From NCBI RefSeq assembly GCF_003833015.1, contig NZ_RJLQ01000015.1, forward strand, positions 62,001-126,000: a stretch of 64,000 nucleotides of DNA, in the 5' to 3' direction. Every line of letters starts with the position of its first letter. Within the stretch, counting starts at the first letter, position 1. Shown piece by piece: positions 15,753 to 24,241 of this stretch. Origin of the DNA: Clostridium sp. E02 (GTDB lineage Bacteria; Bacillota; Clostridia; Lachnospirales; Lachnospiraceae). The translations under genes were made by a program, and so were the position numbers. The notes beneath the pieces are model-generated. The model was not told the DNA's origin and ran no database searches. It was given only the letters and a program-made list of their open reading frames with translations.

Positions 15753-17768
15753 CTATTCCTGAATCATTTCGATGGACTTTTCATCCGCTCCAATTTTTAA
15801 AGCTGCGATATAAGCCGTTCTTGTACATTGATCCACTTTTCCTGGTTTGATAGCATCTCCGATAATCTGAAGGTTTGCATTGCCTACAGCTTCCTTCAAT
15901 GCTGTAAAATCAAGGCTTCTCATTCCTAATGCATAAAGAATGGTATCTGCTTCTAATACCTGTACTCCATCTGTATTTTCAATCTTAACACTATGATCTG
16001 TAATCTCAAGACACTTTGTGTTTGGCAATATAACCATATGATTCTTTTCCATCTCACCTACAAGAGCTTCACGATACATACCATATGCTTCATTTGCGAC
16101 ACGATCTAGCTTCTCCACAACGGTAACCTCATGTCCAGTCTTTTGTAAATGAAGTCCAGCTTCACATCCAACCAAACCACCACCGATCATTACAATCTTC
16201 TTTCCTGGCGTGCAAGTTCCATTGTATGCTTCCATTGCCTGATGAGCATTCTCAATTCCATTGATTGGAGGACAAGTTGGTTTTGAACCAGTTGCTATAA
16301 TCACAGAATCTGCTGCAGATTCACGAATGAATTCTGGTGTTGCTTCTGTATTCATTAAGATTTCTACATTTGCACGTTTCACTTCACGGATCATCATATC
16401 TTTGAAATTACGTAAATCTGGCTTATCTACATCAACATCCGTAAAGTACAATAACCCACCAAGCTTATCGCTCTTTTCTACTAATGTTACTTTATGTCCT
16501 CGCTCTGCAGCTGTGATTGCAGACTGCATACCAGCAATACCACCGCCGATAATCAACACTTTCTCACTTTTTACAGGTGCTGGCAGGGTATCGATATCAA
16601 AAGGTAAATGTGCTTTTGGATTAATCGTACAATGTCCTACGAAAAGAGCTAATTGTTCACTTGTAAATGGAAGATCATCATAACCTTCTTCTGGAGAACC
16701 TGGGAAGCATTTATAACAACGCAGACAACGACGAATCTGTGCTTCATCCCCACTCATACATTTCTTTGTAAAGTCAGGATCAGCAAGCATCTGTCTTCCT
16801 AAGATAGCAAAGTCGATCATTCCTGCTGCAATTGCTTCTTCACACTGTTCTGGGGAGTTAATTCCACCAACTGCTCCAACGGGAAGAGAAGTATATTTTT
16901 TAATGATGGAAGCTGGTTGAATATTTAATCCATGATCATGGAACATACTGCTCTCTGTTCCAGATTCTACGGATTCTGCATAGATACCGCAAGTAACATG
17001 TACTGAAGTTATGTATGGCTCAGCCATTTGAATAAATCTACCTGTTTCTTCTGGTGTAATACCACCTGGCTGATGATCGGTTCCATCAATTCTAAGTTCA
17101 AATAAGAAATCAGGACCCACTGCATCTCTAATTGCTTTGCAGACTTGTAATGGGAACTTTGCACGATTTTCAAGACTTCCGCCATACTCATCCGTACGTT
17201 TATTGATCAATGGGGATAAGAACTGTGTAAAGATAAATCCATGTCCGCCATGTACTAAGATTCCATCAAATCCAGCTTTTTGCATATAGGTAGCTGCCAC
17301 AGCAAATTCACTGGCAACACGGTCCATATCTTCTTTTGTCATCGCACGTGATTTGACTCCAGCTAGATTGACTGCATCACATGGTCCAATTGCTTCTTCC
17401 TCTGGTGAAAATGGAACTTTTTCTAGTCCGCAGTGAACAAGTTCTGCTAACGCAATACAATCATGTTTCTTAATTCGTGTTGCATATGTACTAACTGCTT
17501 TGAATGTTTCCATATCTTCTTCTGGCTTTGCAAAATCAAATGGGCGAAAGCCTGGAATACGGATGGCATCGGTAAAGTTAATGTCTGTCTCTCCTAAGAT
17601 AACACAGGCATTTCCACCTCTAGCTGGTCCTTCTAATTTACGATAAGAGATTTCTGCTGCCATTGGATTTTGTGCTACCAGACTAAATGCCATTGGAGCA
17701 CTGACAATACGGTTTTTATAAACTCTATTTCCTACTTTCATTGGGCTAAGTAAATGTTCAAATTTCAT
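15753..17768 (-). CDS. Old Yellow Enzyme-type NADH:flavin oxidoreductase with Fe-S centre (2,4-dienoyl-CoA reductase/BaiCD-like)
   Basis: This 671-aa flavoprotein reduces activated C=C or related bonds using NAD(P)H. Residues 1-340 form the FMN-binding TIM barrel (ILVHGGHGFIFTQFLSPLIN, then NKRTDEYGGSLENR). Cys ligands for a 4Fe-4S cluster follow in RRCLRCYKCF, with a fourth Cys in GHCTIN; the first three are spaced CX2CX2C, one residue tighter than the common CX2CX3C. The C-terminal half binds FAD (VLIIGGGIAGMQ) and NAD(P) (IVMIGGGLVGCEAG). Relatives include FadH, BaiCD/BaiH and the gut flavonoid reductases (flavanone-cleaving Fcr and flavone reductase). Operon context with a PhlG-like hydrolase favours a flavonoid-type substrate, by inference. 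Confidence 0.9.
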   Translation of the reverse strand: MKFEHLLSPMKVGNRVYKNRIVSAPMAFSLVAQNPMAAEISYRKLEGPARGGNACVILGETDINFTDAIRIPGFRPFDFAKPEEDMETFKAVSTYATRIKKHDCIALAELVHCGLEKVPFSPEEEAIGPCDAVNLAGVKSRAMTKEDMDRVASEFAVAATYMQKAGFDGILVHGGHGFIFTQFLSPLINKRTDEYGGSLENRAKFPLQVCKAIRDAVGPDFLFELRIDGTDHQPGGITPEETGRFIQMAEPYITSVHVTCGIYAESVESGTESSMFHDHGLNIQPASIIKKYTSLPVGAVGGINSPEQCEEAIAAGMIDFAILGRQMLADPDFTKKCMSGDEAQIRRCLRCYKCFPGSPEEGYDDLPFTSEQLALFVGHCTINPKAHLPFDIDTLPAPVKSEKVLIIGGGIAGMQSAITAAERGHKVTLVEKSDKLGGLLYFTDVDVDKPDLRNFKDMMIREVKRANVEILMNTEATPEFIRESAADSVIIATGSKPTCPPINGIENAHQAMEAYNGTCTPGKKIVMIGGGLVGCEAGLHLQKTGHEVTVVEKLDRVANEAYGMYREALVGEMEKNHMVILPNTKCLEITDHSVKIENTDGVQVLEADTILYALGMRSLDFTALKEAVGNANLQIIGDAIKPGKVDQCTRTAYIAALKIGADEKSIEMIQE

Positions 17769-17785
17769 AATAATAATCCTTCTTT

Positions 17786-18739
17786 CTACTCGATTATAAT
17801 TGTCTTAAATTGAATTTCTTTGTACTTAGGAAGCTTGTCTGCAACGATCTTACGCTTCTCTGGATCCATAAAGAATCCTCCTTGTGTTTCTGCGATTTCA
17901 TCACAATGTACCCCACGGCCTTCTTCTGTCGTTCGATCTCTTTCTAATCCGTTAGAAGCAATCACAAATTTCCATTTACCGTCTGCTGTTTTTTCTAAAT
18001 CTCCACCTGCTCCACAAACGGTACATTCGATTGGATATTGGAGGCCTTTCCATTGTGGTTCTCCAAGACAAAGTGAATTACTATGACAGTTTGGACACCA
18101 GCCGTAATCAGGATCCCCTAACCATTTCCGCTCTTCTGGTTTTGTCTCTAATGCAGTCATTACATTCGCACCTATCTCTCTTGCTCTTGCAAGTTTTTCT
18201 TCATAGAGAAGAACCTGGGCCGGTGCTGGTACTTGGGTTGCCATATACATATCTACTACCTTGAAACTATTGGTAAATGTGGTTGCCTGCATACATTCCA
18301 GTGCCATAGACTGCCAGGAATGAGTAGAACCGCCTACTGCGATCAATGCTCCGATACGGTCTCTTGGTGCAATTGCACCAATCTTAGTTAGGAACGCTGA
18401 TTCATACGCAAGATTTCTATGCATAAATTTCAAAAATAAAGAAGATGGCATTAGATCAAACGTTGGTGCGGCGAAAATAACGGCATCCTGATCTAACATA
18501 ACTTCCATAATCTCTTTCTTATCATCCACCTTATCGAGGGAACATCCTGTATGTTTTCCCATAGACATTCCCATGGTACAGGAAGTACAGCCATTACAAT
18601 CAACAATATTGTAATCTTTTAAATTAATCATTGTGATCTCGGCCCCCTTCTCTTGACAGACTAAAAGTGCCTCTTTTAATAAAATTTCCGAATTACTATT
18701 CTTTCTTCCAGCGGTTACACCCATTACTTTAAAACTCAT
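17786..18739 (-). CDS. NADPH-dependent FMN reductase/flavodoxin-like protein with Cys knuckles
   Basis: This protein of about 317 aa begins with a flavodoxin-like fold (MGVTAGRKNSNSEILLKEAL), the usual FMN phosphate loop, and a Cys-rich CNGCTSC near residue 55 typical of this reductase family. The C-terminal third adds two Cys pairs (WCPNCHSNSLC and ECTVCGAGG), probably a zinc or iron knuckle. The ATG at 18739 follows GGAG by 7 bases; a TTG at 18796 is in frame but has no binding site. As first gene of the operon it may supply electrons or reduced flavin to the Old Yellow Enzyme. Alternatively it reduces the aromatic substrate itself. Confidence 0.8.
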   Translation of the reverse strand: MSFKVMGVTAGRKNSNSEILLKEALLVCQEKGAEITMINLKDYNIVDCNGCTSCTMGMSMGKHTGCSLDKVDDKKEIMEVMLDQDAVIFAAPTFDLMPSSLFLKFMHRNLAYESAFLTKIGAIAPRDRIGALIAVGGSTHSWQSMALECMQATTFTNSFKVVDMYMATQVPAPAQVLLYEEKLARAREIGANVMTALETKPEERKWLGDPDYGWCPNCHSNSLCLGEPQWKGLQYPIECTVCGAGGDLEKTADGKWKFVIASNGLERDRTTEEGRGVHCDEIAETQGGFFMDPEKRKIVADKLPKYKEIQFKTIIIE

Positions 18740-18875
18740 TTTTTTCTCCAGACTTTCTTTTTCGTTTTTTTCTTTGGAAACGTTGAAACTAGCCAATTAT
18801 TCTGCTAAAATAAATACGTTGTTTGTTTTGTTATATTTTTAACAACCTAATGTACTAATAGTTTAGCATAAATGC

Positions 18876-18906
18876 TTTCACTTGTGAAATTCGATTCTAT
18901 ATGAAA
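18876..18906. promoter_or_regulatory. Candidate LysR-type binding site between divergent operons
   Basis: TTTCAC-TT-GTGAAA (18876-18889) is an inverted repeat. It is part of a longer pattern, CTTGTGAAATT, 7 bases, ATATGAAA (18881-18906), that recurs exactly downstream of the lysR gene at 19893-19918. Its place between lysR and the divergent flavoenzyme operon suits a LysR operator. Confidence 0.55.
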
Positions 18907-18941
18907 TATTAATCACGTTTTTTTATTAATAAGGAGAGTTT

Positions 18942-19850
18942 ATGAATTTACTTCAATTAGATTACTTTATTTCAGTTGCAAAGCACAAAAACTTTACAGC
19001 TGCCGCAAAAGAATATTACATATCACAGCCTTGTATCAGCCACCAGATCAAATCTCTGGAACGTGAACTTGGAGTGAACCTATTCACACGTAGTACTAGA
19101 ACTGTAGAATTAACTGATGAAGGAGAGATTTTTCTACAAGATGCCATACGGGCAGTCGATCTTCTCAAACACTCCTGCTATAAGCTTCAGCAACGCAATG
19201 AGAGTGTGATGAAATTAAAGATTGGACACCTGGCCGCTCCTACTAGAAATTTTCTTCCCAGTGTCGTACAAGAATTTAAAAAACTCCATCCCAATATAAA
19301 AATTAATCTCTATCGACAGGATGCCGCGCAACTATATCAAAGTGCAGCAAACCATGCATATGATATCTACTTTACTATGTTTCATGATCTCATGCCTCTA
19401 AATGGTCTCTCCTCAAAGATCATTCAGACCGACCATTACTGCTTGGTAACACCAAAGAATCATCCTGCCACCAAACATCTTGCCTTGAATTATGAGGAAC
19501 TCGCCAAGGAACCCTTTGTCTTTATGGATCCAGCCCGTGCTGTCACCATGCACCAACAAGTACTTGAACTATGCAAACATATGAACTTTACCCCACGGAT
19601 TGTGAGTACCTATCCTCTCTATGAAGATATTCTATTTGCAATTGAATCTGGTATCGGTATCTCCATTCTTCCATACCACTCTAAGGAGTATATGAACAAT
19701 GAAAATCTTACTTACACCCTATTAGATTTTACCAATATTTCCATTGCCCTTGCTCTGGCATGGCACAAGAATACAGACAATCCTGCCGTTGCTTTGTTTT
19801 TGGATACATTCAAAGAATATATGCAAAAGCACCCCAATATTTTTATATAA
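18942..19850 (+). CDS. LysR-family transcriptional regulator
   Basis: This 302-aa regulator has an N-terminal winged helix (residues 1-60: LDYFISVAKHKNFTAAAKEY, then ISQPCISHQIKSLERELGVN) and a C-terminal periplasmic-binding-like effector domain. The gene is divergent from the four-gene flavoenzyme/hydrolase operon and shares a 200-base control region with it, the classic arrangement for a regulator that senses a pathway substrate. The start follows AAGGAGAG. Confidence 0.9.
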   Translation: MNLLQLDYFISVAKHKNFTAAAKEYYISQPCISHQIKSLERELGVNLFTRSTRTVELTDEGEIFLQDAIRAVDLLKHSCYKLQQRNESVMKLKIGHLAAPTRNFLPSVVQEFKKLHPNIKINLYRQDAAQLYQSAANHAYDIYFTMFHDLMPLNGLSSKIIQTDHYCLVTPKNHPATKHLALNYEELAKEPFVFMDPARAVTMHQQVLELCKHMNFTPRIVSTYPLYEDILFAIESGIGISILPYHSKEYMNNENLTYTLLDFTNISIALALAWHKNTDNPAVALFLDTFKEYMQKHPNIFI

Positions 19851-19883
19851 CCTATGATTGACTGCAGTATGACCAACTTTTAC

Positions 19884-19918
19884 TTGCAATTTCTTGTGAA
19901 ATTATATATGATATGAAA
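19884..19918 (+). promoter_or_regulatory. Promoter of citrate synthase overlapping a copy of the LysR-type site
   Basis: TTGCAA (19884-19889), a 17-base spacer and TATGAT (19907-19912) form a promoter. The motif CTTGTGAAATT, 7 bases, ATATGAAA (19893-19918) overlaps it and matches the site upstream of lysR at every defined position. A regulator bound here would cover the -10 region. Confidence 0.5.
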
Positions 19919-20031
19919 AAAAGTTCAAAAATGAACAAAATTTTAATTTATTCATCTACAAAAGAGAAGAATACAGAAAAATTTGGTAAACGGTGGAACT
20001 TGACAATCTGATCTCAGAAAGAGGTGTTTGC

Positions 20032-21390
20032 ATGATGGATCATAATGAATTTATGAATAATGTAAAAGAATGGTCGGATATTTGTATGAGTGATGAAAGA
20101 ATTGACTTGGAAACCTATGATAAATTAGATGTCAAACGCGGACTTAGAGACAAAAATGGAAGCGGTGTGGTTGCCGGTTTGACCAAGGTATCAAAAATCC
20201 AATCAAGTAAAACGGTAGATGGAGAAAAAATACCATGTGAGGGACAGTTGTTTTATCGTGGCTATAACATCTATGATCTGGTCAATGGAGTGGTAAAAGA
20301 TAATCGGTTTGGATATGAAGAAATGTCTTATCTTCTATTATTTGGAGAACTTCCGGATATAGAGCAGTTAAAACGTTTCAAGGATACGTTAGGATACAGC
20401 CGTACACTTCCAACTAATTTCGTGAGAGATGTGGTAATGAAGGCACCAAGCCATGACATGATGACAAGCCTAGCAAGAAGCATTCTTACGTTATCATCCT
20501 ATGATGAAAAAGCCAGTGACATCTCAGTATCAAATGTTCTTCGTCAGAGTCTTATGCTGATTAGTGTCATGCCTATGCTGGCTGTCTATGGTTACCATGC
20601 TTACAATCATTATGAGCGGGATGGGAGTATGTACATCCATAGACCGGATGAGAAACTTTCTACTGCAGAAAATTTATTAAGACTCCTAAGGCCGGATATG
20701 AAATATACCAGTGTTGAAGCACAGGTTTTGGATCTAGCTCTGATTCTTCATATGGAACACGGTGGAGGGAATAATTCTACGTTCACCACTCATGTTGTGA
20801 CATCTTCTGGAACCGATACTTACAGTGTGGTGGCAGCGGCACTTGCATCCTTAAAAGGTCCCAAGCATGGCGGAGCTAATATTAAAGTGGTAGATATGAT
20901 GGATGACTTAAAAAAAGAAGTAAAGGATTTAACGAATGAAAAAGAGGTGGAAGCTTATCTAAGAAAACTTCTTCACAAAGAGGCATTTGACCGGAAAGGT
21001 CTGATCTATGGAATGGGACATGCGGTATACTCAAAATCGGACCCTCGTGCTGAAATCTTTAAGGGATTTGTTAAACAGCTTTCGAAGGAGAAGGGGCGGT
21101 TAAACGATTTTAACCTTTATGCCTTGATGGAACGTTTGGCACCAGAGGTGATTGCCGATGAGAGAAAGATTTATAAAGGGGTGAGTGCAAATGTGGATTT
21201 TTACAGTGGCTTTGTATATAGCATGCTTGATATTCCAAAAGAATTATTTACCCCGATCTTTGCCATTGCAAGAATTGTAGGCTGGAGTGCCCATCGGATT
21301 GAAGAATTAATCAACATGGATAAAATCATTCGTCCCGCTTATGTCAGCGTAATGCAGGAGGAGGAATATAGGGATTTAAAAGAGAGGTAA
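20032..21390 (+). CDS. Citrate synthase (Si-type)
   Basis: This 452-aa enzyme condenses acetyl-CoA and oxaloacetate to citrate. The catalytic His residues are in LKGPKHGGAN and GMGHAVYSKSDPR, and the Asp is in SANVDFYSG; LHMEHGGGNNSTFTTHVV is also conserved. The start at 20032 has AAGAGG 7 bases upstream; a GTG at 19993 is in frame but lacks a binding site. No aconitase or isocitrate dehydrogenase gene is adjacent, so it probably serves glutamate synthesis rather than a full cycle. The product is somewhat longer than common 370-430 aa bacterial forms because of an N-terminal extension. Confidence 0.9.
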   Translation: MMDHNEFMNNVKEWSDICMSDERIDLETYDKLDVKRGLRDKNGSGVVAGLTKVSKIQSSKTVDGEKIPCEGQLFYRGYNIYDLVNGVVKDNRFGYEEMSYLLLFGELPDIEQLKRFKDTLGYSRTLPTNFVRDVVMKAPSHDMMTSLARSILTLSSYDEKASDISVSNVLRQSLMLISVMPMLAVYGYHAYNHYERDGSMYIHRPDEKLSTAENLLRLLRPDMKYTSVEAQVLDLALILHMEHGGGNNSTFTTHVVTSSGTDTYSVVAAALASLKGPKHGGANIKVVDMMDDLKKEVKDLTNEKEVEAYLRKLLHKEAFDRKGLIYGMGHAVYSKSDPRAEIFKGFVKQLSKEKGRLNDFNLYALMERLAPEVIADERKIYKGVSANVDFYSGFVYSMLDIPKELFTPIFAIARIVGWSAHRIEELINMDKIIRPAYVSVMQEEEYRDLKER

Positions 21391-21533
21391 AATTAGAGTA
21401 TAGTTTGTAAAGCTTGAGAAAAGTCACTTGAATCTTAGTTCGGACTGATATATTCTTTAGAATATGAGAAGTGCTTCCATATTTTAACAATTTGTTTCAC
21501 AACGATTGAGACATGAAATCAGGAGGAATATGT

Positions 21534-23045
21534 ATGAAGAGCAGAAAGAAATATTTGACTGCTGTTATAACGGGTGTCCTTACCATGACGTTTTTTGGGG
21601 GATACGTATATGCAGCGACCAAGCATTTTACAGACTCGACCAAGGAAAAAGACTGGGATAGCTGGGTTTTACAGTGGGAGAATAAAGTCAGTACGGATTA
21701 CGAAAAGATAGCGTTAACTCCAGGGGCGGATGAAACGAAGATGAATTTTGCCTGGTATTCTCCTTTAGAGGGGGAGGAAACTCCAATTGTATTGCTTTCT
21801 ACCCATTCGGACATGGGCGATGCCATTTCGTATGAAGGGACAACTTCTCCAGCGGTGGACGGCTACAGAAGCAATAAGGTGTCTGCCAATTCGCTGAAAG
21901 AAAACACAAAGTATTACTACCAATTCTTTAAGAACGGGGTTCCAGGACCGGTAGAATCCTTTCAAACTCACAGCTTTCGCAACTATTCCATGTTATACGT
22001 TGGAGATCCACAAATTGGCGCTTCCAAAGGGCAGACCACCAGTCGGGGCGATAAACTAGAAAACAAATCAGCGCTGGATACGGCAGCAAGAAACGATGCG
22101 TTTAGCTGGAATCAGACTTTGAATATCGCCATGGATAAAAACCCAAATATCAGCTTTATTCTTTCTGCAGGAGATCAGATTAACAAAAATGTAGAAGGAA
22201 AAGATTCTGGCAATGAGATTGAGTATGCGGGTTTTCTAAATGCGGATTTTATGAAATCGCTTCCGGTCGCCACAGCCATTGGGAATCACGATTCCACCAA
22301 TGAAAGCTACCAGTATCACTTTAATAATCCAAATGATACTCATCTTGGAAAAACAGCAGCAGGAGGAGATTACTTTTTTAAATATGGACCAGCACTCTAT
22401 ATTATTTTAAATACCAACAACTATAACTGTGCTGAGCATGAACAGGCAATGAAACAAGCCGTCATGGCTCATCCGGATACCAGCTGGAGAATCGTTATGA
22501 TACATCAGGATATTTATGGAAGTGGTCTGGACCATTCTGACAGCGATGGTATCGTATTACGGACTCAGCTGACTCCTATGATGGATCGATATCATGTGGA
22601 TGTGGTACTTCAAGGACATGATCATACTTATTCCAGAAGTTATCTTTTAAAATCAGATTCTAAATCTCATTCTGATTTTGGTTTTTATGACTGGGACAAT
22701 GTGATAGACGAAGCGGGTAACGTATCTCCTTATACGGATCCAGCGTTCCAGGCGGAGAATACCTGTTATAGCATTTCCAACACCATGCCAACCAGCGTGA
22801 CAAACCCCATTGGTACCTTGTATATGGAAGCCAATTCTGCAACGGGAAGTAAATATTATGAATTAATTCCCAATAAACAGGACTATATTGCAGTAAGAAA
22901 TCAGAACTGGAATCCATCTTATTCGGTTCTCCGAATGAATGACAGTACTTTTTCCATTGATACCTATGAAATCGTAAACGGACATTCACAAAAGATTGAC
23001 GAGACCTATGAACTGAAAAAGACTGGATATGCAAGAAGGCAGTAA
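21534..23045 (+). CDS. Secreted purple acid phosphatase-like metallophosphoesterase
   Basis: This exported phosphoesterase has a signal peptide (MKSRKKYLTAVITGVLTM, cleavage near YVYA-A), an N-terminal fibronectin-like domain (about 45-150) and a calcineurin-type catalytic domain. Metal motifs are YVGDPQIG, SAGDQIN, GNHDS, MIHQD and GHDHTYSRSY. This order matches purple acid phosphatases. It likely releases phosphate from organic esters outside the cell. The start at 21534 has AGGAGG 7 bases upstream. YibE/F follows 20 bases later, so the two may be co-transcribed. Confidence 0.88.
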   Translation: MKSRKKYLTAVITGVLTMTFFGGYVYAATKHFTDSTKEKDWDSWVLQWENKVSTDYEKIALTPGADETKMNFAWYSPLEGEETPIVLLSTHSDMGDAISYEGTTSPAVDGYRSNKVSANSLKENTKYYYQFFKNGVPGPVESFQTHSFRNYSMLYVGDPQIGASKGQTTSRGDKLENKSALDTAARNDAFSWNQTLNIAMDKNPNISFILSAGDQINKNVEGKDSGNEIEYAGFLNADFMKSLPVATAIGNHDSTNESYQYHFNNPNDTHLGKTAAGGDYFFKYGPALYIILNTNNYNCAEHEQAMKQAVMAHPDTSWRIVMIHQDIYGSGLDHSDSDGIVLRTQLTPMMDRYHVDVVLQGHDHTYSRSYLLKSDSKSHSDFGFYDWDNVIDEAGNVSPYTDPAFQAENTCYSISNTMPTSVTNPIGTLYMEANSATGSKYYELIPNKQDYIAVRNQNWNPSYSVLRMNDSTFSIDTYEIVNGHSQKIDETYELKKTGYARRQ

Positions 23046-23065
23046 GGAACAGTGAGGGTCAAAGA

Positions 23066-24241
23066 ATGGAAGAAAATATACGAGGGATATCTGGACTATT
23101 AAAAAGGAGTAGTAAGAGACATTTTCTTTTTTTCCTCATCCTGCTAGGGTTTTCCCTGTTTTTAATCAAGTTTAACCAGGTGGATATTGCGCATCTGGTA
23201 CAAACAGAGGGAAGAACATTTGAGCGGGCAAAGGTGGTTAAAATCCTGGAGGATAATATACAGGAGGATGGGACCAGAGTGGGACAGCAAAAAGTGTTGC
23301 TAAAAATGTTGTCAGGAAGCCAAAAGGGAAGTCTTACGGAAGCAATTAGTAACAATGGTTACTTATTTGGAGCTGCCTGCCGGTCCGGCCTTAAAGTTAT
23401 CGTAATACAAAGTATATCTGGGGATATCGCCATCCATACGGTTTACAGTCCGGACCGGGTGGGCGCAGTGGTGGGATTTATCCTTATTTTCTTACTGGTT
23501 GTTTGTCTGGTTGGAGGGAAAAAGGGAGTATTGTCCTGTCTGGGCCTTCTCTTTACATTTTTGTGTATAATGTGGCTTTATATTCCGATGATCTACAAAG
23601 GATATTCTCCGTTTTTGGCAGCGGTATTGGTGGCAGGAATTACTACATTTATGACCATGTATTTGCTAGGGGGCTGGTGTCGTAAGACGGTTTGTGCAGC
23701 AGCTGGAACGATAAGTGGTGTAATCATCGCCGGTATCTCTGCCTTTTTGTTTGGAAAAGCGGCTCATATCTCTGGTTACAACGTATCCAACATAGAAGCT
23801 CTGGTTGTGTTGGAAAACATTCGGGGAATCCGGGTGGGGGAACTGCTGTTTTCTGGTCTTTTGATCTCTTCTTTGGGAGCGGTTATGGATGTGGGAATGT
23901 CTATCGCTTCTACTGTATTCGAGATTCACGGGCAGAAACCTGAGCTTACTCGGTGGGAATTATTCCGTTCCGGTATGAATGTAGGAAAAGATGCCATGGG
24001 TACCATGGTCAATACTCTGATACTGGCTTACGTAGGAAGTGGCGTCAGTACTCTTTTGTTGAATTATGCCTATGAACTGCCCTTTTTACAAATCATCAAT
24101 TCCAACAACATCTTGATTGAAATTATGCAGGGAATATCAGGTAGTATGGGTGTGGTCCTTACCGTTCCAATGGTGTCTTTTTTTTCCTCCTATGCGGCTG
24201 AAGCTGGATATTTAAAAAAACAAGTAGAGAAGGAAGGTTAA
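23066..24241 (+). CDS. YibE/F family membrane protein
   Basis: This 391-aa protein has a short cytoplasmic start, one membrane segment (about 18-34), an extracytoplasmic domain (to about 128) and then seven or so helices, including GGWCRKTVCAAAGTISGV and LLISSLGAVMDVGMSIAS. The conserved SSLGAVMDVGMSIAS identifies YibE/F, a family proposed to be transporters but without a defined substrate. It follows the phosphatase gene closely and overlaps the convergent kinase gene through a shared TTAA stop. Confidence 0.85.
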   Translation: MEENIRGISGLLKRSSKRHFLFFLILLGFSLFLIKFNQVDIAHLVQTEGRTFERAKVVKILEDNIQEDGTRVGQQKVLLKMLSGSQKGSLTEAISNNGYLFGAACRSGLKVIVIQSISGDIAIHTVYSPDRVGAVVGFILIFLLVVCLVGGKKGVLSCLGLLFTFLCIMWLYIPMIYKGYSPFLAAVLVAGITTFMTMYLLGGWCRKTVCAAAGTISGVIIAGISAFLFGKAAHISGYNVSNIEALVVLENIRGIRVGELLFSGLLISSLGAVMDVGMSIASTVFEIHGQKPELTRWELFRSGMNVGKDAMGTMVNTLILAYVGSGVSTLLLNYAYELPFLQIINSNNILIEIMQGISGSMGVVLTVPMVSFFSSYAAEAGYLKKQVEKEG

